DNA of 40,447 bases from positions 1 through 40,447 of the forward strand of contig NZ_LPNO01000002.1 of assembly GCF_001952855.1 (NCBI RefSeq). The letters run 5' to 3'. Of the stretch, positions 1-7,874 are shown in pieces. The stretch is from Pseudomonas sp. ATCC PTA-122608 (GTDB taxonomy: Bacteria; Pseudomonadota; Gammaproteobacteria; Pseudomonadales; Pseudomonadaceae). The notes below the pieces were generated by a model that had not been told where the DNA came from, searched no databases, and worked only from the letters and a program-made list of their open reading frames with translations. A program made the position numbers and the translations under genes. Each line of letters starts with the position of its first letter. Position 1 is the first letter of the stretch.

Positions 1-196
1 CGCCCTGAGGATAGCCAAGGTGGTGGCCCAACTCGGCACCAAGAGCTCGCTCGATCAGCGCCTTTTTGAACGCCATCGAGGCATCCTGAATAGCCTCGGC
101 ACTCATCGGGCCGCTGACGAACTGGTCGATCAGCTCTTTTGGAATGGATGGAAGGTCTCGCGGGGCCTCACGGGCCGGTTTCTTTTTGGTCGGCAT
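1..196 (-). CDS. IS256-family transposase, N-terminal part (cut by window edge)
   Basis: Reading the minus strand from the ATG at 196 gives 65 codons running off the left edge. The protein begins MPTKKKPAREAPRDLPSIPK and continues with ELIDQFVSGPMSAEAIQD, ALIERALGAELGHHLGY and PQG. This is the typical N-terminus of IS256/mutator-type transposases of Pseudomonas, just before the DDE catalytic domain. The enzyme would catalyse transposition of its insertion sequence. Only the N-terminal sixth or so is visible, so intactness and the far terminal repeat cannot be judged. A large palindromic repeat begins about 60 bp upstream of the start codon; no IS terminal inverted repeat was recognised in that gap. 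Confidence 0.85.
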   Translation of the reverse strand, partial: MPTKKKPAREAPRDLPSIPKELIDQFVSGPMSAEAIQDASMAFKKALIERALGAELGHHLGYPQG

Positions 197-258
197 ACAT
201 GCACCTCTATCAACATGTTATGCCCGAACACAAAATTTATGACAGCCCCGCTGCTTAT

Positions 259-1040
259 GGTTCCGCTCTTACAGCGGGTCACTTTTGGCAAACGCCCGGA
301 ATGCCGGCCCAGCCAAAAGTAACCAAAAGGTCTTTGCCCCACCACTCGGTGCCTCGCCTAGGCTCGGCATGCCCGCACTCCGGCTCGGCTCCGCGGGCCG
401 CCGCGACGGGCCATCCATGGCCCGGCGCGGGTAAATCGGCATCCCTGCCGATTTACCCGCTCCACCGTGCCTACTTGCGGCCATCGTGGTTAACGGGGCG
501 CCTAAGATCAAGATCAACAGCAGATCAAGGGCACAGCGGCCTACAGGCCGGCTTGAGTGTTAGAAGCAGAGGCAAGATCCAGAGCGAAAGCAGGGCTGCT
601 TTTCTGTGGGAGCGGGCTTGCTCGCGAAAAACCTGAGGGCGCCGCGTTGAGTCAGGATGCCAGCGTCATCGTTAACGACCTTCGCGAGCAAGCCCGCTCC
701 CACATTTGGACTGTACCCGCTCTTGATTTCGCTGTTGCTCCTGCTGTTGCTTCACCACACTCAAGCCGGCCGGTAGGCCGCTGTGCCCTTGATCTGCTGT
801 TGATCTTGATCTTAGGCGCCCCGTTAAACCACGCTGGCCGAACGTAGGCAGTACGGAGCGGGTAAACCGGCAGGACGCCGGTTTAGCCGCGACGGGGCAG
901 GGACGCCCCGTCGCGGCGGCCCGCTTCGTGCTGCCGGAGCTGAGGGCACACCGAGCCTAGGCGAGGTGCCGAGTGGTGGGGCAAGAGCGTTTTGCTTACT
1001 TTTGCGCTGTTCAAAAGTGAGCCGCTGTAAGAGCGGAACC
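259..1040. repeat. Long nested palindromic element, copy 1, with a REP pair at its centre
   Basis: This ~780-bp imperfect palindrome fills the gap between the transposase and the ABC operon. The outer arms are 259-277 and 1022-1040 (GGTTCCGCTCTTACAGCGG and its exact complement). The inner arms include a ~70-bp near-perfect match between about 490-560 and 745-826. The core is a REP pair at 606-628 and 681-703. Each arm carries its own smaller hairpins, for example around 436-471 and 859-920, so a folded strand would be a branched cruciform. A second copy lies at 26005-26808. The right flank of both copies also shares CATCACCCAAA and AACGGATATGCC. ORFs inside are by-products of the repeat. Long repeats of this kind are dispersed in P. 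fluorescens-group genomes; family membership was not checked. Confidence 0.9.
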
Positions 1041-1123
1041 GATATCAGCCATCACCCAAACAACGGATATGCCTCCCCAGCCTGACTTAGCCCCAACACA
1101 AATCCAGCGGATCAGTGCATTGG

Positions 1124-1837
1124 TCAGATCACATGCGCCCGCTGCAACTCAGTCAGCGCCAGTGCCTTGAGCCGTGCCAACAGCGGATCCCGCCGATCCC
1201 GCGGATGCACCAGCTCCACCGCCAGCTCCTGGCGAATACGGCTCGGCCGGTTATCCATCACCAATACCCGGTCACTCAGGTACAACGCCTCGTCCACATC
1301 GTGAGTCACCAGCAGCAGGGCGATCCCATGATGCTCAGCCAATTGCAGCAGCAAATCCTGCAGCTTCATGCGGGTAAACGCATCCACCGCGCTGAACGGC
1401 TCGTCCAGCAACAACACCTGCGGCCTTGAATACAACCCGCGAGCGATCGCCACCCGCTGCGCCATCCCGCCCGACAACGCCTTGGGCAACGCCCGGCCAA
1501 ACCCCGTAAGCCCCACCTCATCAATCAACTGAGCGACCCAGGCCTTGTCATAGCCATCGTCATCGCTGAAGCCGATGTTTTGCTCCACCGTCAGCCAGGG
1601 CATCAAGCGCGGCTCCTGGAAGACGAATGCAACCTCACCACCGCCTTGCAGCAGTTCCCCCTGATAGTCCTTTTCCAGCCCGGCGACGATCCGCAGCAAC
1701 GTGCTCTTGCCACAGCCGCTGGGCCCCAGCAAGCTCACCGCTTCCCGGGGTTGCAGGGCCAAGTGGACGTTGGTCAGTACGGTGGTCGCGCCGAAGTTCT
1801 TACGCTCGACGCGAATATCCAATAGCGCTTCACTCAT
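1124..1837 (-). CDS. ABC transporter ATP-binding protein (SsuB/TauB-like)
   Basis: This cytoplasmic ATPase subunit would power an importer for sulfonate-type or similar small anions. Visible motifs are Walker A (GPSGCGKSTLLRI), Q-loop (FQEPRLMPW), signature LSGGMAQRVAIARGL, Walker B (QVLLLDEPFSAVD) and the H-switch in LLLVTHDVDEAL. About 237 aa is normal for SsuB/TauB/NrtD-type subunits. The ATG at 1837 is preferred over the TTG at 1843 because a GGAG lies 8 nt upstream of the ATG but only 2 nt from the TTG. It is the third gene of the operon: the permease stop codon (1840-1842) lies just upstream, so translation is probably coupled. No ssuD or tauD oxygenase gene is adjacent, so the substrate is uncertain. 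Confidence 0.88.
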   Translation of the reverse strand: MSEALLDIRVERKNFGATTVLTNVHLALQPREAVSLLGPSGCGKSTLLRIVAGLEKDYQGELLQGGGEVAFVFQEPRLMPWLTVEQNIGFSDDDGYDKAWVAQLIDEVGLTGFGRALPKALSGGMAQRVAIARGLYSRPQVLLLDEPFSAVDAFTRMKLQDLLLQLAEHHGIALLLVTHDVDEALYLSDRVLVMDNRPSRIRQELAVELVHPRDRRDPLLARLKALALTELQRAHVI

Positions 1838-1839
1838 GT

Positions 1840-2673
1840 TCAATGCTCCGGGCCTTGGCCGTTGAAGGTGTCGCGCCAGGCCAGGCAGCGTTTTTCCAGG
1901 GCAGCCAACAGGCCGTCACTGATCTTGCCCAGCAAGGCCAGCACGATGATCGCCGCCAGCACGATGTCAGGCCGTGAGGTTTCCCGACCATCGCTAAGCA
2001 GGTAACCCAGGCCCTTGGTGGCGGCGATCAACTCGGCCGCTACCAGGAACATCCACGCCAGGCTCAAGCCGCTGCGCAGGCCGGTGAACAAACCGGGCAG
2101 GGCGGCGGGCAAGAGGATGCGACGCACCAGGCGCGTACGGCTGAAGCCATACATCTGCCCGACTTCCACCAGCTTGCGGTCGATATCGCGTATCGCCGCA
2201 ACGCCATTGAGGTACACCGGGAAGAACGCGCCGATGGCAATCAACACGATCTTCGAGGTCTCATCAATGCCCAGCCACAGCAGCAACAGCGGCACCCAAG
2301 CCAGGCTCGGAATCGAGCGCAGGCCGGCGAAGGTCGGTTCCAGATACGCCTCGGCCTCGCGGCTCAAGCCGACCCAGGCGGCAAACACCAACGCCAGGCT
2401 GGCACCAATGGCGAACCCCAGCAGCACCCGCAACAGGCTGGCGCTGATGTGTTTCCACAGCGCGCCTTCGGCGAGGTCGGTGAGGGTCACGGCGATCTCG
2501 CTGGGGGCCGGCATCTGGTAGGACGGCAGCCAGCCAATGCGCACCACCACCTCGAGGATCACCAGGATCAGCACCGGCAACGCCAGGCCCTTGAGCCGCC
2601 GTGGCCAGGTGCTGCGTTGCACGGTGATGCCGGGCGCCAGTGCGACGGGCAGGGTTTCGCTTTTGCTGCTCAT
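1840..2673 (-). CDS. ABC transporter permease (SsuC/TauC-like)
   Basis: This 277-aa inner-membrane subunit belongs to the binding-protein-dependent transport family. It has about six hydrophobic segments, the first around residues 30-48 (LALPVLILVILEVVVRIGWL). The EAA-loop region that docks on the ATPase is visible as VEVGQMYGFSRTRLVRRIL followed by PAALPGLFTGLRSGL. Length and layout match SsuC/TauC/NrtB. The gene starts 10 bp after the binding-protein stop and is followed at once by the ATPase gene, completing a one-of-each importer. Ligand specificity cannot be read from the permease. Confidence 0.88.
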   Translation of the reverse strand: MSSKSETLPVALAPGITVQRSTWPRRLKGLALPVLILVILEVVVRIGWLPSYQMPAPSEIAVTLTDLAEGALWKHISASLLRVLLGFAIGASLALVFAAWVGLSREAEAYLEPTFAGLRSIPSLAWVPLLLLWLGIDETSKIVLIAIGAFFPVYLNGVAAIRDIDRKLVEVGQMYGFSRTRLVRRILLPAALPGLFTGLRSGLSLAWMFLVAAELIAATKGLGYLLSDGRETSRPDIVLAAIIVLALLGKISDGLLAALEKRCLAWRDTFNGQGPEH

Positions 2674-2683
2674 GACGCTCCCC

Positions 2684-3655
2684 TTATGGACGAGGCAAAG
2701 CCTGGCCGAAGCTTGGGTCGATCAGTTGGTCGATCACCTGATCCACATTCACCCCACGGCGCACCAGTTCTTCCGACACCAGGATCGGCGCGGCGGCCTT
2801 GGACGACACCACGTCCTGCGCGGTCAGCAACGGGCTGCTCAGGTCGGTGCGCGACAGTTGCAGCTTGGCCACGTCCAGCGGCAGGCCGGACTCGTCAGCC
2901 AGCAGCTTGGCGAATTCGTCAGGGTGCTTGACCGCCCAGTTGCGGGCTTTTTCATAGGCGCCAAGTACTTTGGCGATGGTCTGTGGATGCTCCTTGGCGT
3001 ACTTATCGGTCACGCTGACCACGCCGTAGCTGTTGAAGTCCTTGTTGCGGTACAGCAGGCGCGAACCGGCCTGGATTTCGCTGGCGGCCATGTGCGGGTC
3101 GAGACCGGCCCAGGCATCCACATCACCTTTCTCAAGGGCGGTACGGCCGTCCGGGTGTTGCAGGTGCACCAACTCCACGTCGTCCTTGCTCAGGCCGGCT
3201 TTTTGCAGGCTGCGCAGGGTGAACAGGTACGGGTCGGTGCCCTTGGTAGCGGCGATTTTCTTGCCCTTGAGGTCGCTGACGCTCTTGAAGGTCGAATCCT
3301 TGCGTACCACCAGTGCGGTCCACTCGGCGCGGCTGTAGACGTACACCGACTTGATCGGGCTGCCATTGGCCCGGCTCAATACCGCCGACAGGCTGGCGGA
3401 CGAGGCGAAGTCGACGCCGCCGCTGTTAAGGTATTCCAGCGAGCGGTTGCTGCCCTGGCTCAACACCCAGCCGACCTTGGTGTTTGGCAGTGCTTCTTCG
3501 AGCCAGCCGAAGTGCTTGAGCACCAGGCTTACCGGTGAGTAATAGGCGTAGTCCAGATTGACTTGCGCGGGCTCGGTTTCCGCCGCATGGGCCTGGGGTT
3601 GCAGGCTGAAGGCGAGGGCGCAGGCGCCCAGCAGGGTGTTGACGAAGGGTTTCAT
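2684..3655 (-). CDS. ABC transporter substrate-binding protein (SsuA/NrtA-like)
   Basis: This 323-aa periplasmic binding protein is the first gene of the three-gene importer operon. It has a Sec signal peptide (KPFVNTLLGACALAFSLQ, cleavage likely after AHA near residue 24). The mature start, NLDYAYYSPVSLVLKHFGWL, is typical of aliphatic-sulfonate binding proteins. The later segments KGKKIAATKGTDPYLFTLRS and GDVDAWAGLDPHMA match the SsuA/NrtA fold. It would capture a sulfonate, sulfate ester or related anion and deliver it to the permease. Without a neighbouring desulfonation enzyme the ligand remains open. A divergent palindromic repeat and the mop gene lie upstream. Confidence 0.85.
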   Translation of the reverse strand: MKPFVNTLLGACALAFSLQPQAHAAETEPAQVNLDYAYYSPVSLVLKHFGWLEEALPNTKVGWVLSQGSNRSLEYLNSGGVDFASSASLSAVLSRANGSPIKSVYVYSRAEWTALVVRKDSTFKSVSDLKGKKIAATKGTDPYLFTLRSLQKAGLSKDDVELVHLQHPDGRTALEKGDVDAWAGLDPHMAASEIQAGSRLLYRNKDFNSYGVVSVTDKYAKEHPQTIAKVLGAYEKARNWAVKHPDEFAKLLADESGLPLDVAKLQLSRTDLSSPLLTAQDVVSSKAAAPILVSEELVRRGVNVDQVIDQLIDPSFGQALPRP

Positions 3656-3790
3656 GGAACAGCTCCGGACAAGGCGGGAAAGAGAAGGCTTTTCTTATAT
3701 TCAGAAAATTCATATGGCATGTTCCATCATGCGTTATAGGAATATGCAGTCTCTGTGCCAGCGTCTTTCGTGGTGCCGGGCAACACCCCA

Positions 3791-3881
3791 CGTAGCAGCC
3801 GTCTAGCCCAAGCGAGGCTGCGTTCGCGATGTATCAGACAGACCGCTGACGCAGCCTCGCTTAGGCTCGACAGCTGGTACG
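3791..3881. repeat. Degenerate palindromic repeat related to the 174-bp array units
   Basis: Arms of 38 bp at 3791-3828 and 3844-3881 match at about 32 positions, with a 15-bp loop. The core AGCGAGGCTGCG / CGCAGCCTCGCT resembles the arms of the tandem array at 15.1-16.3 kb. It lies in the 413-bp gap between the binding-protein gene and mop, which are divergently transcribed. Unlike the other palindromes here it is therefore in a promoter-type gap. The gap also holds an AT-rich stretch (about 3946-3985), a likely promoter zone for mop. Confidence 0.75.
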
Positions 3882-3990
3882 TGGGGGAGTGGTTGGGAGT
3901 GGGGAGGCGGGCACTTTGTTGAATCACTGTTGGCTGCGCAACAGCTTGCATATGTTTTTATGGAATAAATAAAGAGTTATATATTCCTTT

Positions 3991-4050
3991 TGTTGGTTTC
4001 ACGAATAGGGCACTTTGAGTGCCTGCGCATTCGTGCGGATTGACCCAACA
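3991..4050 (+). promoter_or_regulatory. Structured 5' leader of the mop gene (three nested stems)
   Basis: Three nested inverted repeats sit just before the ribosome-binding site of mop. The outer stem is TGTTGG (3991-3996) with CCAACA (4045-4050). The middle stem is CACGAAT (4000-4006) with ATTCGTG (4029-4035). The inner stem is GGCACT (4009-4014) with AGTGCC (4018-4023) around a TTG loop. The Shine-Dalgarno AAAGGA (4055-4060) lies right after the structure, and no T-tract follows. A leader sensing a molybdenum compound is one possibility, but I do not recognise a known riboswitch. Upstream, GTTATATA near 3975 resembles a single ModE half-site; no second half-site is seen. Confidence 0.5.
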
Positions 4051-4068
4051 GACCAAAGGAAAGCCGAC

Positions 4069-4284
4069 ATGACCATTAAAGCGATCAACGTGCGCAACCA
4101 GTTCAAAGGCGTGATCAAGGAAATCCTGATCGGCGAAGTGGTGTCCGAGATCGACGTGCAAACCGCGTCGGGGATCGTGACGTCGGTGATTACCACCCGC
4201 TCGGTGCGTGACCTGGAATTGAAAGTGGGCAGTGAAGTGATTGCCTTTGTGAAGTCGACTGAAGTCTCCATCGCCAAGTTGTAA
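4069..4284 (+). CDS. Molbindin-type Mop/TOBE-domain protein
   Basis: This 71-aa protein is a single TOBE/Mop domain. The N-terminal AINVRNQFKGVIKEI is the usual molybdate-binding start (S/N-A-R-N-x-F/L-x-G). It is followed by GEVVSEIDVQT, GIVTSVIT and a C-terminal VGSEVIAFVKSTEVSIAK. Such proteins form hexamers that bind molybdate or tungstate in the cytoplasm and buffer or store it. The start is the ATG at 4069, with AAAGGA 8 nt upstream. It stands alone, with no modABC or molybdopterin gene in the window, and has a structured leader. A REP pair follows, separating it from the convergent HrpK-like gene. Confidence 0.88.
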   Translation: MTIKAINVRNQFKGVIKEILIGEVVSEIDVQTASGIVTSVITTRSVRDLELKVGSEVIAFVKSTEVSIAKL

Positions 4285-4315
4285 ACCTGAGTCCAGTTGT
4301 GAACCCAATCCAAAT

Positions 4316-4403
4316 GTGGGAGCGGGCTTGCTCGCGAAAGCGGTGTGACAGTCGACATTTACAGTGACTGATCCACCGCATTCGCGAGCAAGCCCGCTCC
4401 CAC
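4316..4403. repeat. REP pair (inverted), between mop and the HrpK-like gene
   Basis: Perfect 23-bp arms at 4316-4338 and 4381-4403 carry the Pseudomonas REP core GAGCGGGCTTGCTCGC. The 42-bp loop contains CGGTGTGACAGTC and GACTGATCCACCGC, which extend the palindrome. The loop closely resembles that of the pair at 31768-31855 and differs from the other REP pairs here. It sits in a convergent gap and may act as a transcription end or supercoiling-related site. Confidence 0.92.
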
Positions 4404-4432
4404 ATTTTGTTTTGCATACAGCCGTTGGAAGG

Positions 4433-7400
4433 TTAGTTGAGCCGAGGGCCGCCTCCTGATGGACGCGACCCCGGCTTTTCATCCGAAGCATCCGGCAGTG
4501 CCTTGGGCGTTTCACTCGGGTCCTTGTAGTCCTTGTGCAAATCCCCATCCAGCCGGTTGCTCGACGAGCCGCCACTTTGGGGTGTCGAGTCGAAATGCTC
4601 CCACTCCGATTGCTGGAAGCGGAACAGGCTGTCATCGGTCGGCGTGTCGCGGCCGTGGTAATGGTGGATTTCGTAGTGGGCGTATTCGACTTTGTCCGCC
4701 CAGTTGTCCTGCAACAAACCGTCGCCGGCCAGGTCGCGGTACCAGTCGTTTTCCTTCTCGGAGGCCTTCTGTTTTTTGTTGTGGTCGACGAAGTAGCCGA
4801 TGATTCCGCCCACCACCGCCAACACCACGCCCACCAGGAACAGCGGCCCGGTCAGCGCCGCCGCCGTGCCTGCGCCAAACAGCGCCGCCGCACCCAATAC
4901 ACCCGCCGACGCGCCGAACGCACCGCCCGCCACCTGCAAGCCACCTGCGGCCTGAGCCAGGGGGTCTTTGCTGTCTACGCCGCTTTTGATCGCCAGGGCG
5001 CCGAGCACAATGTCGGCAAAACCACCGGCGATATCCGTCGCCGGGCCCAGCACCTTGATCACGGAACCGGCGATCTTCGCCGATTGGGAGGCGCCAAGCT
5101 TGGCCGCGCCGGCTGCCTTGAGGCCGTCATCCAGGTGGGTGGCGAGGCCTTCGGTGGCTTCCGTCACCGCCTTGTCGCCCTCGCCAAACAGCTTGGCGAC
5201 GCCGTCGTACTGGCTGTCGGGAACCGCGTCCAGCGCGGCGGCGATCTCCTTGCTGATCTTTGAGTCGATCTCGGTGGGCTTGCTGAAGTCGATGACTTTA
5301 CCGGCCGCACCTTCCTTGCCCCAGATTTCCGGCAGGGTCTTGTCCAGGCCGAGGAAGTCCACCAGGCCGCCCTTGCCCAGGGCTTCGCCGATCTTGTCGC
5401 CGAGCTTGACGAAGTGGCTCGCGCCGCCGGCAAAACTCAGGAAGTCCTTGGCGATGGTCATGCGTTGGGCCGGGGTTTCGCCGAGCTTGCCGCCTTTGCC
5501 CACCAGTTGGTAAATCCCCGAGAACAGGCTGACGCCGGCGCCCATCGAGCCGAGGATGCCTTTGCTGTTGAGGGTGTTGAACACTTCGCCGAGCATGCCG
5601 CGATCGGCCACCGGGATGTACGGTTTGCTCAGGGCGGTTTTCACGTCGGCTTCGCTGATGGTGCCGCTGTTCTTGTAGACGTCGCCGAGTTCTTCCAGGG
5701 CCTTGGTCACGGCCGAGGATTTCTCCTTGCCCTCCAGGCCCTCGTTGAGGAATTTCTCCAGCACTTCCTGGCTGCGGCGCGGCAGGTCCAGCAGGTTGCC
5801 CTTGAGCACGCCCTTGAGCAGGCCGAACAGGTCCTTGGTGGCCAGTTCCTTGTTCTCGTCGGAGATCTTGCTCGGGTCTGAGAGGATCTCGTTGAGGTCG
5901 GTGGTGAGACCGTCGGCCTGGATGTTCTGCGCGGCCTTGGTGGCGGCTTCCGGGTCGAACAGCGACAGGGACGTGAGGGTGTTGCTCAGGTCTTGCTGGG
6001 CTTCGTGGCTCTTGCCCTGTTTTTGCAGGTCCTTGAGGTAGAGCACGTAGTCGGGGTTGCTGGTCAGGTCGAGGAGCTTCTGTTTGATCTCGTCCTTGTT
6101 GGGCAGGTGGCTGATGGCGTCGTCCATCTTGGCCTTGTAGTCGGCCTGCACGGTCGGGTCTTTGAACAGCTCCCCGATCTGCTCCTGCACCGCCTTGCCG
6201 TCGATGATGTCGTGCATGTCGGCGGAGGTGAGTTCGGTCTGCTTGTCATCGAACTCGCGCCAGGTGGTGTTGAACGGGCGCTTGGATTCTTCGTAGCCGG
6301 TGATGCCATGGCCGTTCTGGTAGGCGGCCTGGGCTTCCAGGGCGCGGACCAGTTTGGCCCGTGGGTCGTCCTTGGGAATCGAGCCGTCCTTGACGCCGGC
6401 GCGGTAGGTGTCGATCAGTTCGGTGGTGGCCAGCTCACTGACGCTCTGGGTCGGTGATTTGTCGTCGTCCTTGTCGGCATGCACGCCGGTGTCGAGGTTG
6501 AGCACGTCGAGCTCGTCGTTGCTCGGCAGGTTGTACTTGGCGCGGGTCTCGTCGACGGTGCCGGCGCTCCAGGCTTCCCACTTGGCAACCACTTCGTCGT
6601 AGAGCTGCGGGCTGAGTTCCTTGGAGACGATGACCTTGCCTTCGCTGGTTTCATAGCGGATCAGGCCGTCCCCCAGCTCATCGGGCGAGCCGAAGGTGAT
6701 GTCGGTGTTTTTCAGGAAGTCATTCGGCCCGGCCAGCTTGTAGCCGGCGTCTTCACTGCTGTGGATCTTGCTCCAGGTGTCCTGGGCGGTGGCCACGCTC
6801 TTGAACAGTTCCGGGCTGACGTCGGCCGATACGACGACCTTGGTGCCGTCGTGGGTTTCGTAGGTCAGCACGTTGCCTTGCTGGCCTTCGATCCAGCCAA
6901 AGCCCTTGTAGTCATTCAGTTCCGGCGGCTTGGTATTGGCGTCTGCCAGGCTCGAGCCGTCGTTGAGCGCGGACTCCACGGCGGCCTTTTTGTCGGGGTT
7001 GGTGTAGACCTCATGCAGGCCCGCCAGGTAGTCGAACAGCTTGGGGTTGTCGTCGCGGGCCACGACCATTTTCTGACCATTGCTTTCAAAGCGGATCAGG
7101 CCGGGGCCGACTTCATCCTTGGGGCCGACGGTGGTGCCGGCGTAGGGCGGCCAAACTTCGTTGTCGCTGGCGCGCTTGTAGCCGGCGTCTTCGCTGCTGC
7201 CCAGGCCGGTGAAGCTTTCATAGGCTTCCTTGGCTTTCTGGAAGGCCTCGGGGTTGTCTCGCTGGCTGATGACGAACTTGTTGCCGTCCTGGGTTTCGTA
7301 GCGAATCACGCCGGGGCCGGTTTCGTCGGGTGGGCCGAGGGATTTGTAGTCGCCGAGTTTTTCCGGGGCCGTGGCGTCGCCGCCCAGGCGCTGGTAGCCG

Positions 7401-7780
7401 GCGGCTTCGCTGGCGTTGACGCCGGACAGTGCCTTGAAGTCGGCACTGACTTGCTTGAACAGCTCGGGGCTGTCTTTTTCGCTGACGATGACTTTCTTGC
7501 CGTCCTGGGTTTCATAACGGATCAGGCCGGGGCCGACTTCATCCGCCGGGCCAATGGCCTTGTAATCGCCCAGGCTGGCCGGTGGTGCGGCGTCCTTGGC
7601 GGCCAGTTCATAGCCTTGTTCCTTGCTGGCAGCGAGCCCTTGCGCGGTTTTGTCGCCGGCCTCCACCTTCTTGTTATTGGCGCTGTTCTTGAGCAGCACA
7701 TGGAACGCCGCGCCGGACTTGGGCGGTGTAAGGGGGAGGGCTTTGGGGTCGGGCGAGCGGTTGAGCGGCTGGGTCGTCAT
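4433..7780 (-). CDS. Large HrpK-like repeat protein, putative secreted effector/translocator
   Basis: This protein has 1115 residues. There is no Sec signal; the N-terminus is polar (TTQPLNRSPDPK). Residues ~55-405 hold five repeats of 60-75 aa with the pattern DE-GPG-IRYET-DG-K-VVS-D-SPELF and spacers such as SSEDAGYK. A long helical, Asp/Lys-rich middle follows. Residues ~944-998 form a Gly/Ala-rich hydrophobic stretch (GVLGAAALFGAGTAAALTG, FLVGVVLAVVGGIIGYFV), and the tail is polar. I recall such proteins being annotated as type III effector HrpK-domain proteins in the P. fluorescens group; this is recollection, not a match. No hrp/hrc genes are present in the window. The start ATG has AGGAG 9 nt upstream, partly inside a hairpin. 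It is a single gene, and its delivery route and target are unknown. Confidence 0.6.
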   Translation of the reverse strand: MTTQPLNRSPDPKALPLTPPKSGAAFHVLLKNSANNKKVEAGDKTAQGLAASKEQGYELAAKDAAPPASLGDYKAIGPADEVGPGLIRYETQDGKKVIVSEKDSPELFKQVSADFKALSGVNASEAAGYQRLGGDATAPEKLGDYKSLGPPDETGPGVIRYETQDGNKFVISQRDNPEAFQKAKEAYESFTGLGSSEDAGYKRASDNEVWPPYAGTTVGPKDEVGPGLIRFESNGQKMVVARDDNPKLFDYLAGLHEVYTNPDKKAAVESALNDGSSLADANTKPPELNDYKGFGWIEGQQGNVLTYETHDGTKVVVSADVSPELFKSVATAQDTWSKIHSSEDAGYKLAGPNDFLKNTDITFGSPDELGDGLIRYETSEGKVIVSKELSPQLYDEVVAKWEAWSAGTVDETRAKYNLPSNDELDVLNLDTGVHADKDDDKSPTQSVSELATTELIDTYRAGVKDGSIPKDDPRAKLVRALEAQAAYQNGHGITGYEESKRPFNTTWREFDDKQTELTSADMHDIIDGKAVQEQIGELFKDPTVQADYKAKMDDAISHLPNKDEIKQKLLDLTSNPDYVLYLKDLQKQGKSHEAQQDLSNTLTSLSLFDPEAATKAAQNIQADGLTTDLNEILSDPSKISDENKELATKDLFGLLKGVLKGNLLDLPRRSQEVLEKFLNEGLEGKEKSSAVTKALEELGDVYKNSGTISEADVKTALSKPYIPVADRGMLGEVFNTLNSKGILGSMGAGVSLFSGIYQLVGKGGKLGETPAQRMTIAKDFLSFAGGASHFVKLGDKIGEALGKGGLVDFLGLDKTLPEIWGKEGAAGKVIDFSKPTEIDSKISKEIAAALDAVPDSQYDGVAKLFGEGDKAVTEATEGLATHLDDGLKAAGAAKLGASQSAKIAGSVIKVLGPATDIAGGFADIVLGALAIKSGVDSKDPLAQAAGGLQVAGGAFGASAGVLGAAALFGAGTAAALTGPLFLVGVVLAVVGGIIGYFVDHNKKQKASEKENDWYRDLAGDGLLQDNWADKVEYAHYEIHHYHGRDTPTDDSLFRFQQSEWEHFDSTPQSGGSSSNRLDGDLHKDYKDPSETPKALPDASDEKPGSRPSGGGPRLN

Positions 7781-7789
7781 GCCATGGAA

Positions 7790-7837
7790 CTCCTGCTGTT
7801 ACCGGTGGGGCGGATCGGCAAAAACAGTAACAGCAGG
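7790..7837 (-). promoter_or_regulatory. Leader hairpin covering the ribosome-binding site of the HrpK-like gene
   Basis: On the minus-strand transcript, CCTGCTGTTAC (7837-7827) pairs perfectly with GTAACAGCAGG (7802-7792) over 11 bp, with a 24-nt loop. The second arm includes the AGG of the Shine-Dalgarno AGGAG (7794-7790), 9 nt before the ATG at 7780. Folding would hide part of the ribosome-binding site, so translation may depend on temperature, a protein or an RNA partner. The pairing is seen directly; the regulatory role is inferred. Confidence 0.5.
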
Positions 7838-7874
7838 GGTTCGGCGGTCGTTGCGAAAAGTTGTGAATTGCGCC

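Noticed and set aside
139..847. ORFs inside the first large palindrome (also 25906-26695 in the second)
   Set aside because: They are open because of GC-rich repeat sequence and have no ribosome-binding site. Their translations mirror the inverted repeat instead of any protein family.
1124..3655. Naming the importer genes ssuABC
   Set aside because: The subunits are SsuABC-like, but no ssuD/ssuE or tauD gene is adjacent and several paralogous importers look alike, so no symbol was assigned.
3975..3982. ModE site upstream of mop
   Set aside because: Only one half-site-like GTTATATA is present. The second half at the expected spacing is missing, so it is mentioned but not listed as a feature.
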